From Scilla litardierei (Eukaryota > Streptophyta > Magnoliopsida > Asparagales > Asparagaceae): 64,000 bases of DNA. Position 1 is the stretch's first letter, and every line of letters begins with the position of its first letter. The stretch covers positions 135,172,448 through 135,236,447 of the forward strand of contig CM061136.1 in assembly GCA_030789695.1 (NCBI GenBank), given 5' to 3'. The notes beneath the pieces are model-generated. The model made no database searches. It was not told where the DNA came from and saw only the letters and a program-made list of their open reading frames with translations. Shown one piece after another: positions 34,220-45,915 of the stretch. A program made the position numbers and the translations under genes.

Positions 34220-35236
34220 TCAATCGAGCAGATCATCATTTTCGAAGTCTTGTGCAGTGAACTTGGTTAGAGCTTGAATATCTGCCAGGTTTGTTTCATG
34301 GGGAGGCTTCAGGCTTGCCTGATACAGGTCCTGGAGGTGGCGAGGAATGCGACAGTTTCTGGACCAATGTCCAGTTATGCCACATCTATGGCATTTGTCC
34401 TCCCAGTTCTTATTTGGAATTTGTACTGGATCAGTGTTCTTACGCTTCCATATGAAGATTTTCTTCCCCTTGTTGTTGTTGTTCTTGGGTGGTGCTCTTG
34501 CTGGCTTCACTTCAGCTTTCCCTTTGTTCTTTCTAGCCTTCTTCTTGTTTTTCCACTTCTGGGGAGAAACATTGTGGGCTTCAGGGAGAGGGGCCGCACC
34601 AGCAGGGCATAAATTATGAGTGGCAAGTAGTAAGTCTCTATTCTGCTCTGTCCTACGAAGGCAAGAGAGAAAATCAGAGAACTTCATGAAGTTGCGTTCA
34701 CGGTACTGTTGCATGAGGATTGCATCTATCTCGTGAAACGATGTAAATGTTTTTTCCAACATGCGATGCTCCGAGACTTCTTCACCACACAACTTCAAGC
34801 GTGAGGTGATATTATGAAGTGCTGAGTTGTACTCAGCAACGGACTTATAGTCCTGAAGACGGAGATTTTCCCACTTATAACTGGCACGTGGTAGTATGAC
34901 ATCAATTTGATAACTATAACATGCCTCAAGCGTTGTCCACAACTCAAGAGGGTCTTCTACAGTTAAGTATTCGGCCTTTAAGATCCGATTTATGTGTCTC
35001 CTAATATAGATAATGGCTTTCGTCTTATCCATGTCAGAGACAACGGTAGTAGAACTGCCAGCTGTCTGGGCCGCTGCAGGGGCCTTGCTAGCAGTTGTCT
35101 CGGCTGCTGCAGGGGCCAAAATTGAGTGAAGGTGTGCCATTGAACGCAAGTAGAACTTCAGGTTCGCTCGCCAGCTCAGGTAGTTCTTTATTACTGCGTA
35201 AAGGACCTCGAAATCGATGCTAGCCAATTTTTCCAT
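34220..35236 (-). CDS. gag: Element I gag polyprotein
   Basis: An uninterrupted 338-residue capsid protein starting MEKLASIDFEVLYAV. It contains the copia gag (UBN2-like) core with 'LELWTTLEACY', 'LRLQDYKSVAEYNSALHNI' and 'QQYRERNF'. A lysine-rich basic segment follows at about 226-275. A CCHC zinc knuckle CHRCGITGHWSRNC lies at 282-295. The length matches the family. An alanine-rich insert sits near residues 40-62. It is the only open gene of this element, while the pol downstream has decayed. The product would assemble cytoplasmic particles and bind RNA. Confidence 0.9.
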   Translation of the reverse strand: MEKLASIDFEVLYAVIKNYLSWRANLKFYLRSMAHLHSILAPAAAETTASKAPAAAQTAGSSTTVVSDMDKTKAIIYIRRHINRILKAEYLTVEDPLELWTTLEACYSYQIDVILPRASYKWENLRLQDYKSVAEYNSALHNITSRLKLCGEEVSEHRMLEKTFTSFHEIDAILMQQYRERNFMKFSDFLSCLRRTEQNRDLLLATHNLCPAGAAPLPEAHNVSPQKWKNKKKARKNKGKAEVKPARAPPKNNNNKGKKIFIWKRKNTDPVQIPNKNWEDKCHRCGITGHWSRNCRIPRHLQDLYQASLKPPHETNLADIQALTKFTAQDFENDDLLD

Positions 35237-38200
35237 TTATCTATGCAATTGAATATAAATGAATTAATATTTGTGAAAAATAAATTCATGCTAAACAGTC
35301 ATGTGGGGATCGGCCAGATACCCTTAAAATGTCTAAAAGTGTCCGAATACAGTCCATGAAAATGAAATACAAAAGAAATGAAAAAAACAAATTGGAAACC
35401 CATTTTAGATCCCAGCATATTGCAGATTTCATCTTCGTCTTCAATTTGGCTGAGCTCCGGTCTTTTAGCATTTTACATTATAGCCTCACTACAATTCCTC
35501 TCAAAACAAAAAAGAAAAGCGAGGAATATAAAAGAAAGGTGTATCAAAATGGCCGATCCCAAATCACAAGACTGAATTTATTTATAACATCCACACAGTT
35601 TTAAATATGCTACAGGAAAATAATTATTTTACAACATCACAGACATTACAAATTTAATTTAATCACCATCAAACGCAATTTATTTGATAAATATATTAAA
35701 TTTACGTTAAAAAGGTTACTTGGACCACGGGGAAACGTCATTACCCGTTAGGTTAGATAACTAATCTAACGACAGTGCGGTCTCAGGATCCTTGTAATCA
35801 TTAAAACGTAAAAATAATTTTTATCCAATTTTAAATAAAGCGATAAGTAATGAATTACACATCAAATTAAGTAACAAAATTATTACTTGCCACAAATACT
35901 CCAAGAGGAGTTAATCAAACCCAATATCCTCACCCTGATTTTCCCTGATTTTTCTGGATTTTCCCAGAATTTAATCGGTTTTTTTCGATTTTTCCAAATA
36001 TATCTGGAATTTTTAGGGTTTAATTTGGTATTTTATGAATTTAAAATTAAATGGCCTGCAGGCCAGAGGCCTGCGGGTGCCTCAACTCAAATGATGTGAG
36101 AACTACTCCCAAGCGCAGGAGATCGTGCAAGTAATATCCTGGTGAGTCCAGGTATCGAATCCACGGGACAACTGACCTGCAAAACTACGAACGTCAATCT
36201 GTAAAGAGTAATAATACGATGATGACCAACCACCTTTCAAGTATATGCAAATGTATCAAGAGTTTGGAAAAAGAAAAGAAAATCCTACGATATTTACGGT
36301 GACTTCGGTAGGGGTACAAATATGGGGAGTATGTGTTGGGTTTGATTTCGTTAGGGTGTGTGCAACTAATGATTATCAACACCTTTTCTATAACTCAACG
36401 TTTCGTCCGGTCAGGGCACGAGAACGTCGGAAAGTATGGCGATCAAGCGTAAAGAAACGTGCCAAAGAATTAATCACGTGCAACGTCAACTTCATAAGGA
36501 AAATAAACACGCATCACGAATAAGTCCGCAAAGATCAGATTCGTCTCAAGCATGCACACGTCTCCGTATAACATACTCAAACAATAAATGACTAGAAATT
36601 GACGAAGCACGCAACTATACAATTAAAATAGGGCGAAAAGATATAGAAATCAATAATCACGACACCCTAACTACGTCAACACCAACAAATATGAGATGGA
36701 TGTGCTACGGTTGTGAGTTCATTAGGAGTTTATAATCGCTGAAATATCATGTCTTTCATATAACTCAACGTTCACCCGGTCAAGGAGTGAAGGCGTCAGA
36801 AGATGAATCGATAAAAACCAGTCAAAATAGCCGTATACGTATCACTAGCAACAATGATTTCATTAAACGATAAACACAACAATAAGTTCAGATTAGTGAA
36901 CATGAGTTTGCTAGCCTTGTCAGGGCCTAGCCATATGGGATGTAAACAATATCGACAATAAGCAAATACCCAACAAATACGTTGTAGAAATCAATGTTAC
37001 GAGCAATTTTTACATGATAATAGGGCTAAAGACATGAAATTTAGCGACTAAATACTCCTAACTACATCACAACCATAGCACAAGGAGATTAGCCACGCAT
37101 GGTGTAAAGAAAATCAGATTTCATAGCCAAATACATCGTTTTAGTAGCCAAAATACAATGAAATACACCAAATACGGGGTTTAAGTTCAAGAATTTATCA
37201 CCAAATCTCCACTTTAGAACCCAAAACTCCCTTAGAATAGGAAGAATAGCCTCTGGAATTTTTCAGAATTTTTCCCTGGAGAAATACGCACAGTAGCCAC
37301 TCCAAAAGTCCCAAAATACTCCAGAATTACCCCCCAAACCCCTAGAAATACGCGTATATAATAGCATTGTGGGTTTGGGGCGCTTAGCGGGTCGCAACCC
37401 GCATCCAAATGCTTAAAACCCAAACCCAATCAGTCGCCATCGATCTCGGCCGTTGATTACATGCAGGATTGGCTCTCAGATCGCCGCATGGCCTTTACAA
37501 TTCGTGCGCGCCCGAATTCGCTTCGCGTATTTGAGTTCGAATCGGAGATGACCGCAGCCGTCCGATTGAAATCGTGCGCTCGAAAACATGCCACGTCGCC
37601 GCTTCTTTCGCTTCGGGCGGGGAGAATACGATCCGTTGGATCGAAATCCAACGCTCCAGGAACGTCCACGTCGCCCGCAAATTCCTTCGCTCCGCTTCGT
37701 TCGTAGCCTCGACACGGGCCGTTGGATCGGGATCGGACGGTTGAAAACGTGACGCGTCGCCCAAGCGCTGAGGATCGTCGGATGAGGCGGGAGAACGACA
37801 GATTCGCGCCGCGTCATGCGCCAAGATTCGTGCGCTTATTTTCTTTTTTTATTTCTTCTTTTAAATTGTATTCTGCATTCAAAAATTCATAGTAATTAGC
37901 ACAGATCTCAGAAAAATACAAATAAATAGTCGTTGGAATCGTGAGATCGAGACCTTACCATGAAAAATATAAAAATGCAGAAATACTCAATAAGATTTAC
38001 GTTTTGTGCACAAATCAAGTAATTTCTCTAATAAATGATGATATTAAAAATACGAACGTATTAGAGACCAATTAAGCATCTTATGAACACAAAATAGGAC
38101 TAAATAGGGAGTTAAATATGCAAAATTCACTCCAAATCAGCAGGCTGCATGCCCGTTAGCCAAAATACCCATTTTTAATTATCAAATGTGTTAATTACTG

Positions 38201-39426
38201 GGCTTCTGGCCTATCAGGTGAGGTCCTTATCTCTACTTCCCCTTTCCCTAGGGTAAGGAGATAAAAGAGAGAGGGCTGGGAGGGGCAGCCGAAACATCAG
38301 TTAAGCCCCAAGCCGACATAATCAGATCGGCGTTGAGGGGAGATCGAGCGCCCCCCGGACAAACAATTTTTACATTATACTTTCTTTTTGGACAAACAAT
38401 TTTTAAATATCAAAGGGCATGAACAATTTTTAAATCTCAAAGGGCATGAAAAATTTTTAAACAATTCCCTGTCCAAATCTTGTATCAAATTATGTCATTT
38501 AAAGAATGTGGGGAGCACTCCCCCCCGACAGGGAAGCCCATACGACTCATAGCCATCCTGTTTCCATTCAAGCCATCCTGTTTCCGAAGGGGGAGGGGCA
38601 GAGCAGTGCCCCATTCCCCCGTTTTCGATCGTGGCCGGGCCAAGGGGCCGGAGTAGCGCCCCCACCTTTCCGTGTTTCTTGATCATGGCCAGGGGGTGGA
38701 ACAACGCCCCCTTCTCCTTTCCTGATCACGGCCGGGGGCCGGAACAATGCCCCCTTTCTCCTTTCCTGATCACGGTTGGGGGGCCAGAACAGCACCCCCG
38801 CTCCTTTCCCGATGTGAAAAGCTCCCCCGACCGGGGGGGGGGGGTGGCGGCCGTCAACACAAAGCCCCCCCGGGGGGGTGTGTGGCCGTGATCTGAAGGA
38901 CCCCCCCGACGGGGGGTGGCCGGCGACCTGACCCCGATGGCAGGTTGGGAGGCGCTCCGACGGGTAAGGCGGCTCCCACGTCAGGTGGGGCGGTATACAG
39001 ACGGGCAAATGAAAGTGATATAAGTGTTTGAAATTTTTCTAAGCAGTAAATCTGTTTGTTTGTAAAAATTGTTTTTCTTGTGGATATTGCTAAAAATTTA
39101 GTTATAGATAACATAGAAAAACATAAACACAGATTTACCATGCGTAAGCAAAAATTTCGATCTAGGGATTTCTAAGTATTTACCTCTAGATCAAAGATCT
39201 AGGGAAGATCGTTAAAAATAAAGATCCGTAGAATGAATCCCGATGCAGATGTACCGTGGAAATTGCCGCAACGGATCGCTGCAACCAAAGATTCCAAGGG
39301 ATCGAGCTTCAACGTGCAGAAATCACCGCAACGAATCGCCGCAACTAAGATTACTAAACACGGTGAGGATGATTTGAGGGGATAAAAAGGAGAAGCTCAA
39401 GAACGAGAGCTAAAGTGCCGATAACG
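35237..39426 (-). other. Composite long leader of element I
   Basis: About 4.2 kb with no recognised gene, where this family normally has a few hundred bases. The parts next to the LTR (about 39010-39426) and next to gag (35237-35590) look like original leader. Between them lie gypsy-LTR-like sequence (35600-38330, including GAGTCCAGGTATCGAATCC and a region reading AGATCTGTGCTAATTACTAT on the minus strand) and a G/C-homopolymer-rich block (38500-39000). I could not define insertion ends or target duplications. The primer site beside the LTR (minus strand CGTTATCGGCACTTTAGC) is not the usual initiator Met site. Confidence 0.5.
38621..38812. repeat. 44-bp GC-rich tandem repeats
   Basis: About four diverged units built around CCTGATCACGGCCGGGGGCC and CCCCCTTCTCCTTT. 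The best two start at 38721 and 38765, a 44-bp period. The surrounding 38500-39000 also has runs of 7 to 12 G or C. Confidence 0.7.
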
Positions 39427-39600
39427 TGTTGGAAATCAAGAGAATGAGTAACCATGGCACAAAGCCATGGTTCTCTATTTATTCACAATAGTAGAATGCC
39501 AAGGGACATGGGATACCAAAGGTCCTCATTAGTAAGCTTGATGGGGAGTAATGGGGGGATAAAGATGAGGGGAGGTCAAAGGCCTCCCTCATTCATAACA
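39427..39600 (-). repeat. Element I 5' LTR
   Basis: A 174-bp repeat matching 30670-30832, followed at once by target duplication TAGTT. An inner palindrome CCATGGCACAAAGCCATGG is present in both copies. Confidence 0.93.
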
Positions 39601-40130
39601 TAGTTTAAATTTTAGTCTTCATGGATTTATTGTAGATCTAATTATAATCTATGATACGATTTATTGTTTTAATTAGATCTTAAAACTCTAGTGTGTGATC
39701 TATATTTCTTAATTAATTTAAATGGAAAATAGAGTCTGGTAGGGCATTTTATTTTTGTTAAATCAAAAAAATAGTTATTGATCTATATTTCAACTTTAAA
39801 TCCTGTAACGGCCTAAATCCATCAATACATGTTTTTAAGTATAAATGATTTTAACGGTATTTTAAAGGGTAAATTACATAAAAATACCCTTACGTTTGGG
39901 ACATTATTTAGTAAATACCATGAGATTCACTTTGATCAATTTTAATACCCAAACGTTTGGCTATGGTTTCAAGTTGATACCTTTTTTAATTTTTCGTAAA
40001 AAACAATAAATTTGGACGGAAATACCCCTTTCCTCATTCCAGCTAACACACACACACACTCCCCCTCTCTACTTATCCTCACTTTACCGATTCTCTCTCT
40101 CTCTACCAATTCTCTCACTCTCACTCTCCC

Positions 40131-40132
<2 letters not shown>

Positions 40133-40216
<84 letters not shown>
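40133..40216. repeat. (CT)n microsatellite
   Basis: Forty-two uninterrupted CT repeats, with shorter CT runs from 40092. Confidence 0.97.
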
Positions 40217-40218
<2 letters not shown>

Positions 40219-40640
40219 GGGTGTGTATGCATGGGGTGGGTGGGTGCATGGGTGCATGGGTGCATGGGTGGGTGTGAGCATGGGGTGTGTGTGCGCGGAC
40301 ACGCATGTGGTGTGTGTGTGTGCTTGGAGTGGGGGGTGTGTGTGCATAGAGTGTGAGTGTGCATTGGGGTGGGTGGGTGCATGGGTTTGTGTGCATGGAG
40401 GTGGGGGTGTGCGTGGGGTGGGTGTGTGCATGGGTGGGTGGGTTGTGTGCATGGGGTGGGTGTGTGCATGGGTGGGTCGGTGTGTGCATGGGGGTGGGTG
40501 CTTGCATGTGTGTGCGCGCGTGTGCGCGTGCATGGGTGGGGTGGGTTGTGTGCAAGGGGTGTGTGGGTTGGGTGCATGGGGGGGTGTATGTGTGTGCGCG
40601 CTCGCGTGTGTGTGCGTGTGTGTATAGGAGTGTGTGCTTG
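40217..40640. repeat. GT/GGGTG-rich minisatellite
   Basis: About 420 bp of irregular GGGTGGGTGCATGG and GTGTGTGCATG units, strongly G-rich on the plus strand, directly after the CT tract. The ORFs on both strands here are compositional artefacts. Confidence 0.9.
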
Positions 40641-40641
40641 C

Positions 40642-42427
40642 TGTTGAGTATTGGACTTCTCCCTACTTGGTTTTGATGATGAGCAAACATAAACACTTGT
40701 GACTAATCCCCTCCATGCAGTTAATTCATTGCCTAATCAAATCGTGGAGATCATATTGCAATGAATGACACTCAAAGATCAATCAAAGCTCAAATAGTTG
40801 AAGATTGGGTGATCAAGATAACGATAGAAGCTTCAAGGGCTTCAAGATCATTCAAGAGAAAGAAGAGAAGCAATAATACAATGTAAATCTTTTACTCTCT
40901 TGTTTATTTCTCATTAGAATGTAGCCTTGAAGTAGAGTAATGTTGGAGCACTCACACTTCACTCAATATAGCCTAGGAATCCATTAGAGCTCATTTCCTA
41001 GGACTCTAACTTTAAATTCCCTAACTTGTGCATTGGTCTTCTGACAGGCGATTGAAGAACAAATAACGGGCGCATGTCTCCATATAGTTGCCTGATAATT
41101 GTTCTACATCGTCTGTAATGCATATGTTTTGACATGGTATTTTGGGCCATTTATTATTAACTTTCAACAGGTGACTGCATACAAAGTTCAGATGTCTGTC
41201 TAATTCTAGGCGCCTAACTTTGTTCAACAGTCACATGTATCATCTTGCCCAAGTTATTCAGATTTTTCAACTTTCGCACTTGTGTAATCATGCACTTGAT
41301 GTTAGTTTCACATTCGCCTGCGCATGGCACATGCGCCTGTGTATACCACATCAGTCGCATGGCCATCCCTTGCCCAGATCTTTCATTTTGGCAAGATTTG
41401 CACTTATGCACACAGTCGTCTGGCGAAGGTTTCCCAGACGCCTGCTTGTTTTCAGGCGCATGTCTAACCTTCATCAGTCGCCTGTCCTTGCTTCCCAGAA
41501 TTCTTGTGTTTTATTAACATTCACACTTTGCCACTCAGACGCCTATTAGTTTTCAGGCACATGTCCAATCTTCATCAATCGCCTGTCCTACGTGGTAAGT
41601 TACCATTTGAATTTTCCCCTACCCACTGACATAGTGCAGCAGGCGACTGTAGTTTTTTCATCAGTCGCCTGTCCTACCTGTAATATCAATCCGTTGGCTT
41701 TTCTTCCATGGATTTTGATAGGGCTTTTGGGTATTTTCTTTAGGGCTTTGAGAGAACTTATAAAAGGGGTTGCTGGTGTTCTATTGAGAGCTTCTTAGAC
41801 ATTCTTGCATTCATCTCTCAAGCTCAAGTGTTCAAGCTTTCATTCTTTCTTTCAAAGCACTAGAATTATAACTCTAATCTTGTCTTCCAACTAGAACCAA
41901 ATCTGATCCCCTATCTTTGGTGAAGACAACTGCAAGGGCTATTCTCTCTTCTAGGAAGAGATCAACACATTACTCACTTTTCTCCTTCAAGTTCTACTTC
42001 AAGGCATATGTGATTTGTAAGCGTGTAAATTTCATTTTCATAACTTTTGTAAATTGGTTATACTCTCGGTTGTGAGAGTGGTTGCTTGATCCCAAGTTGT
42101 GGGATTCAAGGCCATCAATATCTTGTATTGATTACACTTGTAGGGTTTCTACAAGTGGATTGAAAGGAAAACTCAAGCTAGGGGTTTAGCTTGAGTATCT
42201 GGGTGGTATCCCAGGTGGTAGGGACGAAGGATTACCGGGAACAAGTCGGGTTTGACTTGGGTAATCCGAACCCTTGAACATATTGTGTTTGCTTGTTCAT
42301 TGTTGTTTCACCATAATTCAGCATCTTTGTTGGTTAGGATTTTAATTAGGTGTAATTGTCTTTTTAATTTTATAAACACTATTCAACCCCTCTTCTAGTA
42401 TTTTCCTTATAGCACATAGTCCTTACA
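40642..42427 (+). repeat. Element D 5' LTR
   Basis: TGTTGAGTATTGGACTTC at the start (compare TGTTGAATATTGGACTCC in F), with TTTTGATGATGAGCAAAC soon after, and TCCTTACA at the end before the primer site. It is a single copy in the window, so the ends rest on the F comparison and the primer site. Confidence 0.85.
41042..41765 (+). promoter_or_regulatory. U3 dyad cluster and TATA box of element D
   Basis: Many copies of CAGTCGCCTG and CAGGCGACTG or close variants (for example at 41474, 41640 and 41662), in both orientations. They end about 85 bp before TATAAAA (41759-41765). Enhancer function is inferred. Confidence 0.6.
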
Positions 42428-42429
42428 AT

Positions 42430-42440
42430 TGGTATCAGAG
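42430..42440 (+). other. Element D primer-binding site
   Basis: TGGTATCAGAG two bases after the LTR, complementary to initiator tRNA-Met. Confidence 0.88.
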
Positions 42441-42455
42441 AACATGGTTATAGCT

Positions 42456-44433
42456 ATGGCATCCACCAACAACAATGTCCCTCCACCTACTTCCTACAAC
42501 GATCATGATCGTGCTGGTGCTTCTTTCATCTTTGAAGGACAATCTACGGTTCGTCCTCCGAGCTTCAATGACACGAATTTTGGCTATTGGAAGTGTCGAA
42601 TGGAGACGTTCCTTAGGAGTTCTTCTCCATAGAGAATCCTGCACAAGGAATACGTAGAACCTCCGGAAGAGGACTACGACAAATAGACTCCCACCGAGAA
42701 GTCCGCAGGGTGACAATGCCAAAGCAATGAACGCTTTTCATTGTGCTTTGGATCCCGATGAGTTCAATAAGATATGCACATGTAACAGTGCACATCAAAT
42801 TTGGACTCATCTCATTGTTACCTATGAAGGGACCATCAAGGTAAAATTGTGAAGTTATATGTTGCCATGCAAACCTTCGATATGTTTCAAATGCAAGAAG
42901 ATGAGAACATTGTCTCAATGTATGCTCGCTTCCCTGACATCACCAACGAGCTTGAAGATCTTGGAAAGACATACACAAAACAAGAAAAGGTGAGGAAAAT
43001 CATCATATCAATGACCTCAAAATGTGAAAGAAGAACAATAGCAATTGAAGAGGTCAAAGATATGAAAAGCTACATTGTGGTGAACCTCATCGGTACTCTT
43101 ATGCCATATGAAGTGAGAAGGGAGAACCAATTGAAGATAAAAGGAATGACGAAGCCAATGGAGGCAAAGAAGAAAGCTATAGCATTCAACGCTACTTCTT
43201 CTTCCTCCGATAGTGATGAGTCCGGTGACGAGATGGATTTGGAAGCAATGTCGCTCATGGTGAAGAAGTTCAAACGCTTCTTTCACAAAGATAAATTCCC
43301 ATACAAATCCAAATTCGATTCCACTAAAAATTATTCTTCTCTTTGTTTTAAGTGCAATAAGACGGTGCACATGAAGAAGGATTGCCCAATGCTAAAGAAC
43401 AAGGAGAAGTGGAAAGCACCGAAGTACCACAAGTCCGACAAAAACAAGAAGGATAAGAAGAAAGAACTCGTTGGCACTTTCGATGATTCAAGCGAGGATT
43501 CCTCAAGCGAATCTGAGGATGAGAAAGGCGAGAGCGCACACATGTGCTTCATGGCACGTGAAGATACACTCTCCGATGGGAGATCTAGTGAGAGTGATGA
43601 ACCCGAGGTAACTATAGATGAACTTATAATAGCAAATGAAGAATTATTTTCTAAGTATCATTATCTTATGCTGAAATATATTAAGTCTAAGGAGTTAAAT
43701 GCGAGTAAGTCATCCATGCCATCCATCACCAACAATGACACCTTGTTGAATCACTCACACTTGAGAAAGCTAATTTGGTTTCTCAAAATAGCTCATTGAG
43801 AAATGAGGTCAATTCCCTCAAATCTCAATTAGATCATGTATCTTCTGAAGATAGTGATGATCTTCTATCATAAAACACACAATTGGGTATTGAAAATAAA
43901 TCTCTTAAAACCCAAGTGCACGAGCTCACCATACGTGTGTCCACCTTTGACACTACTATTTCTTCTTTTAAGGAGAAATACGAGCTTATGTCCTCCCAAG
44001 TTAAAAGATTTAACAAAGGAAAAGGACAATTATATGAGTTGCTTTCAAACCAATTTTCGGCCACACATCTGTTGGACTTGGTTATTCGGAAGCAAATGCA
44101 TCCAAATCACACACCTCCTATAGTGGTGTCACTATAGATTTTGTGAGGTCATCCTCCGGTGCATTCAGGAGTAGTGACTAAAACACTTTGAGTAGCAAAC
44201 CTACCAAGAAGGTCATCACTTCACACACTCCCTCTTTTGCTAAGAAACCAACCAAGGGTGGAAATCAAAAGAAGGGACATGCTTTCATGTACACCAACAC
44301 ACACCCACGTAGGAACACTCCTACTACACGTGTGAACACATATGATGATTTTTATACACCACACCCACAGACACATGCAAACCCACACATGAGAAATACT
44401 CATGCACGTGCTTCTACATATTCATATGCTCAT
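42456..44433 (+). pseudogene. gag: Element D gag, broken and truncated
   Basis: It starts 'MASTNNNVPPPTSYND' and reaches a TAG at 42630-42632. A disrupted stretch follows. A 316-residue open part (42849-43799) has the gag core, a zinc knuckle CFKCNKTVHMKKDC and an acidic serine-rich segment. Another part (44188-44433) has 'KKGHAFMYTNTHPRRNT', matching the tail of the F gag. Element H cuts it at 44433 with no homologous sequence beyond. Compared with F, it has a variant knuckle with TV replacing the usual PG. Confidence 0.88.
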
Positions 44434-45915
44434 TGATCACTCCATATTTTACACCTTTTTTCTGCATGTTTGCATGCCGTTTTGATCGCCCATATCGTGT
44501 TTTTCACGATTATTTGACAATATTGCGATACTTTTCACTATTTCTTGTTTTTGTCGTATTTCAGGAAATATGGAGCGATTTGGAGCGATTTTGAGATCAA
44601 TGGGTTTGCAAGCGCTAAGGAGTGTCACACACGGCTCTTTTGAGGGCCATTCAGCGATGGAAGATGAGTGGAAGAAGAAGGGACTTCATAGGAGTAACGA
44701 GGAGGAGAAACGGAGAAGATTGGGCATTTACAGCATGCCATTCGGCCGAGTGGAGCACTCACTCGGCCGAGCAAGACAGCCCACTCGGCCGACCAAAACG
44801 GACACGCAGAAAGAAGAGAATCAGCATGTACTCGGCCGAGTGACGACAGCCCACTCGCCCGAGTAGGAGAGTTCACTCGCCCGAGTGGCACGAGAAATTT
44901 GTCCAGAAAGAGGCAGAGTTACTGGAATCTGTCAGACAATCTGAGAGGCCCCACTCGGCCGAGCATTAAATGCCACTCGGCCAAGTGAACAAAGCCCCTC
45001 GGCCGAGTCACCTACGAGGGCAGACCCTGAGACCCCCTGACTTACTGTTTTCTTACAGGGTCTGTCACTCGGCCGAGTGACTATCTCACTCGGCCGAGTG
45101 AGCCGCTCCGCCTGCTGCGAGAGTTGCGATTTCTGGGCTGCGCATGGGCAGTTTAGTCACGATTTTCTAGACGATTTTAGGGGGTATTTAAACCCAGTTT
45201 TTGCCCTAGTTAGTGGAGCTTTTGGCAGCCTTTTTGAGAGCTTTTTCAGAACTTTTTAGATTATTAGATTTAGACTTTCTATTTTGAAGATTTAAAGGCT
45301 ACTCTTTTTGGATTCTCATTGGATATCATTGGATCTTCATTGGTTTGTCAATTTCCTATCAAAAACTCAATTTTTATTAGCTATTCTCTATTGCAATGAA
45401 TTCTCTTGATATTATTATTGATTTTTCTGAGTATTGCATGATGAATATTGAGTAGTGACATCTTCTTAGGGCGTAGGGATGAACCCTATGGACCCTATTT
45501 CTAAATTGTGATGAATTTGTGAAATTGTTGCTAGAATTGATTAGGGTTAGGTTGGGATTGATTAATTACGGATAGCTAGGAATTCATATCGATTGGGATT
45601 TGCAAGAGATTGGGCTAAAGTTAGGATTTTCAATTGTTAATCTATACCAATATCCGTTTGCAAGAGATTGGACGGATAGGAACTATCACAACCTAGGTCA
45701 TAGCTGGAGTTTGCACGAGAGTGGGCTCGAGATACGATTGAACGATGATGTCGTTCTTCATGCTAGCGGCTTAGGCTAGGGTTTGCAAGAGATTGGGCCA
45801 TATCCTAGGTTTGCTATAGACCAGCAATAGCGAGAGAGCGTGAGCTTGGTTCTACATTTAGTTGCGACTAGTTCACCCACATTCAAGTTTAGCAATGATG
45901 AAACATATGAATCAC
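44434..45915 (+). mobile_element. Element H: Athila-like LTR, left part
   Basis: It begins TGATCACTCCATATTTTACA, inserted into D's gag. It is non-coding, with a dyad cluster, a TATTTAAA box at 45185-45192 and a long AT-rich R/U5-like part with GATGAACCCTATGGACCCTA. It is at least 1482 bp long and is interrupted at 45915 by element E. The class is judged from LTR style; no coding part is present. Confidence 0.6.
44745..45192 (+). promoter_or_regulatory. U3 dyad cluster and TATA-like box of element H
   Basis: About ten copies of CACTCGGCCGAGTG or variants (44743-45103), each centred on the palindrome CTCGGCCGAG. TATTTAAA follows at 45185, about 84 bp after the last copy. Confidence 0.6.

Larger units (their letters stand above)
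30670..39600 (-). mobile_element. Element I: short-LTR copia retrotransposon (Ivana/Oryco-like)
   Basis: An 8.9-kb element in minus orientation with short LTRs (163 and 174 bp) starting TGTTATGAATGAGG on the minus strand and ending TTGATTTCCAACA. The target duplication TAGTT is exact (30665-30669 and 39601-39605). It has an intact gag, a wrecked pol and an abnormally long 4.2-kb stretch between 5' LTR and gag. The lineage is judged from remembered gag and integrase resemblance. Confidence 0.92.
39601..40641. other. Flank of element I with microsatellites
   Basis: It continues the sequence broken at 30669. It is AT-rich to about 40020. The stretch 39867-40020 has a GGGTAAATTACATAAAAATA start and ACCCAAACGTTTGG, and may be a small non-coding transposon fragment. 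A (CT)n tract (40133-40216) and a GGGTGTGTGCATG-type minisatellite (40217-40640) follow. No gene is seen. Confidence 0.6.
40642..44433 (+). mobile_element. Element D: SIRE-like copia, left part
   Basis: It starts with a 1786-bp LTR, followed by an initiator Met primer site and a decayed gag. It is cut at 44433 by element H. The pol and 3' LTR are not in the window. Its gag resembles that of element F. It is the oldest member of the nested stack on the right. Confidence 0.85.

Noticed and set aside
36092..37860. A solo gypsy LTR starting TGATGTGAGAACTACTCC
   Set aside because: The start is LTR-like, but I could not find a matching CA end with a 5-bp duplication of the preceding TCAAA, so it is left as part of a composite region.
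39969..40696. ORFs of 96 to 202 codons on both strands
   Set aside because: They are translations of the CT and GT-rich repeats.
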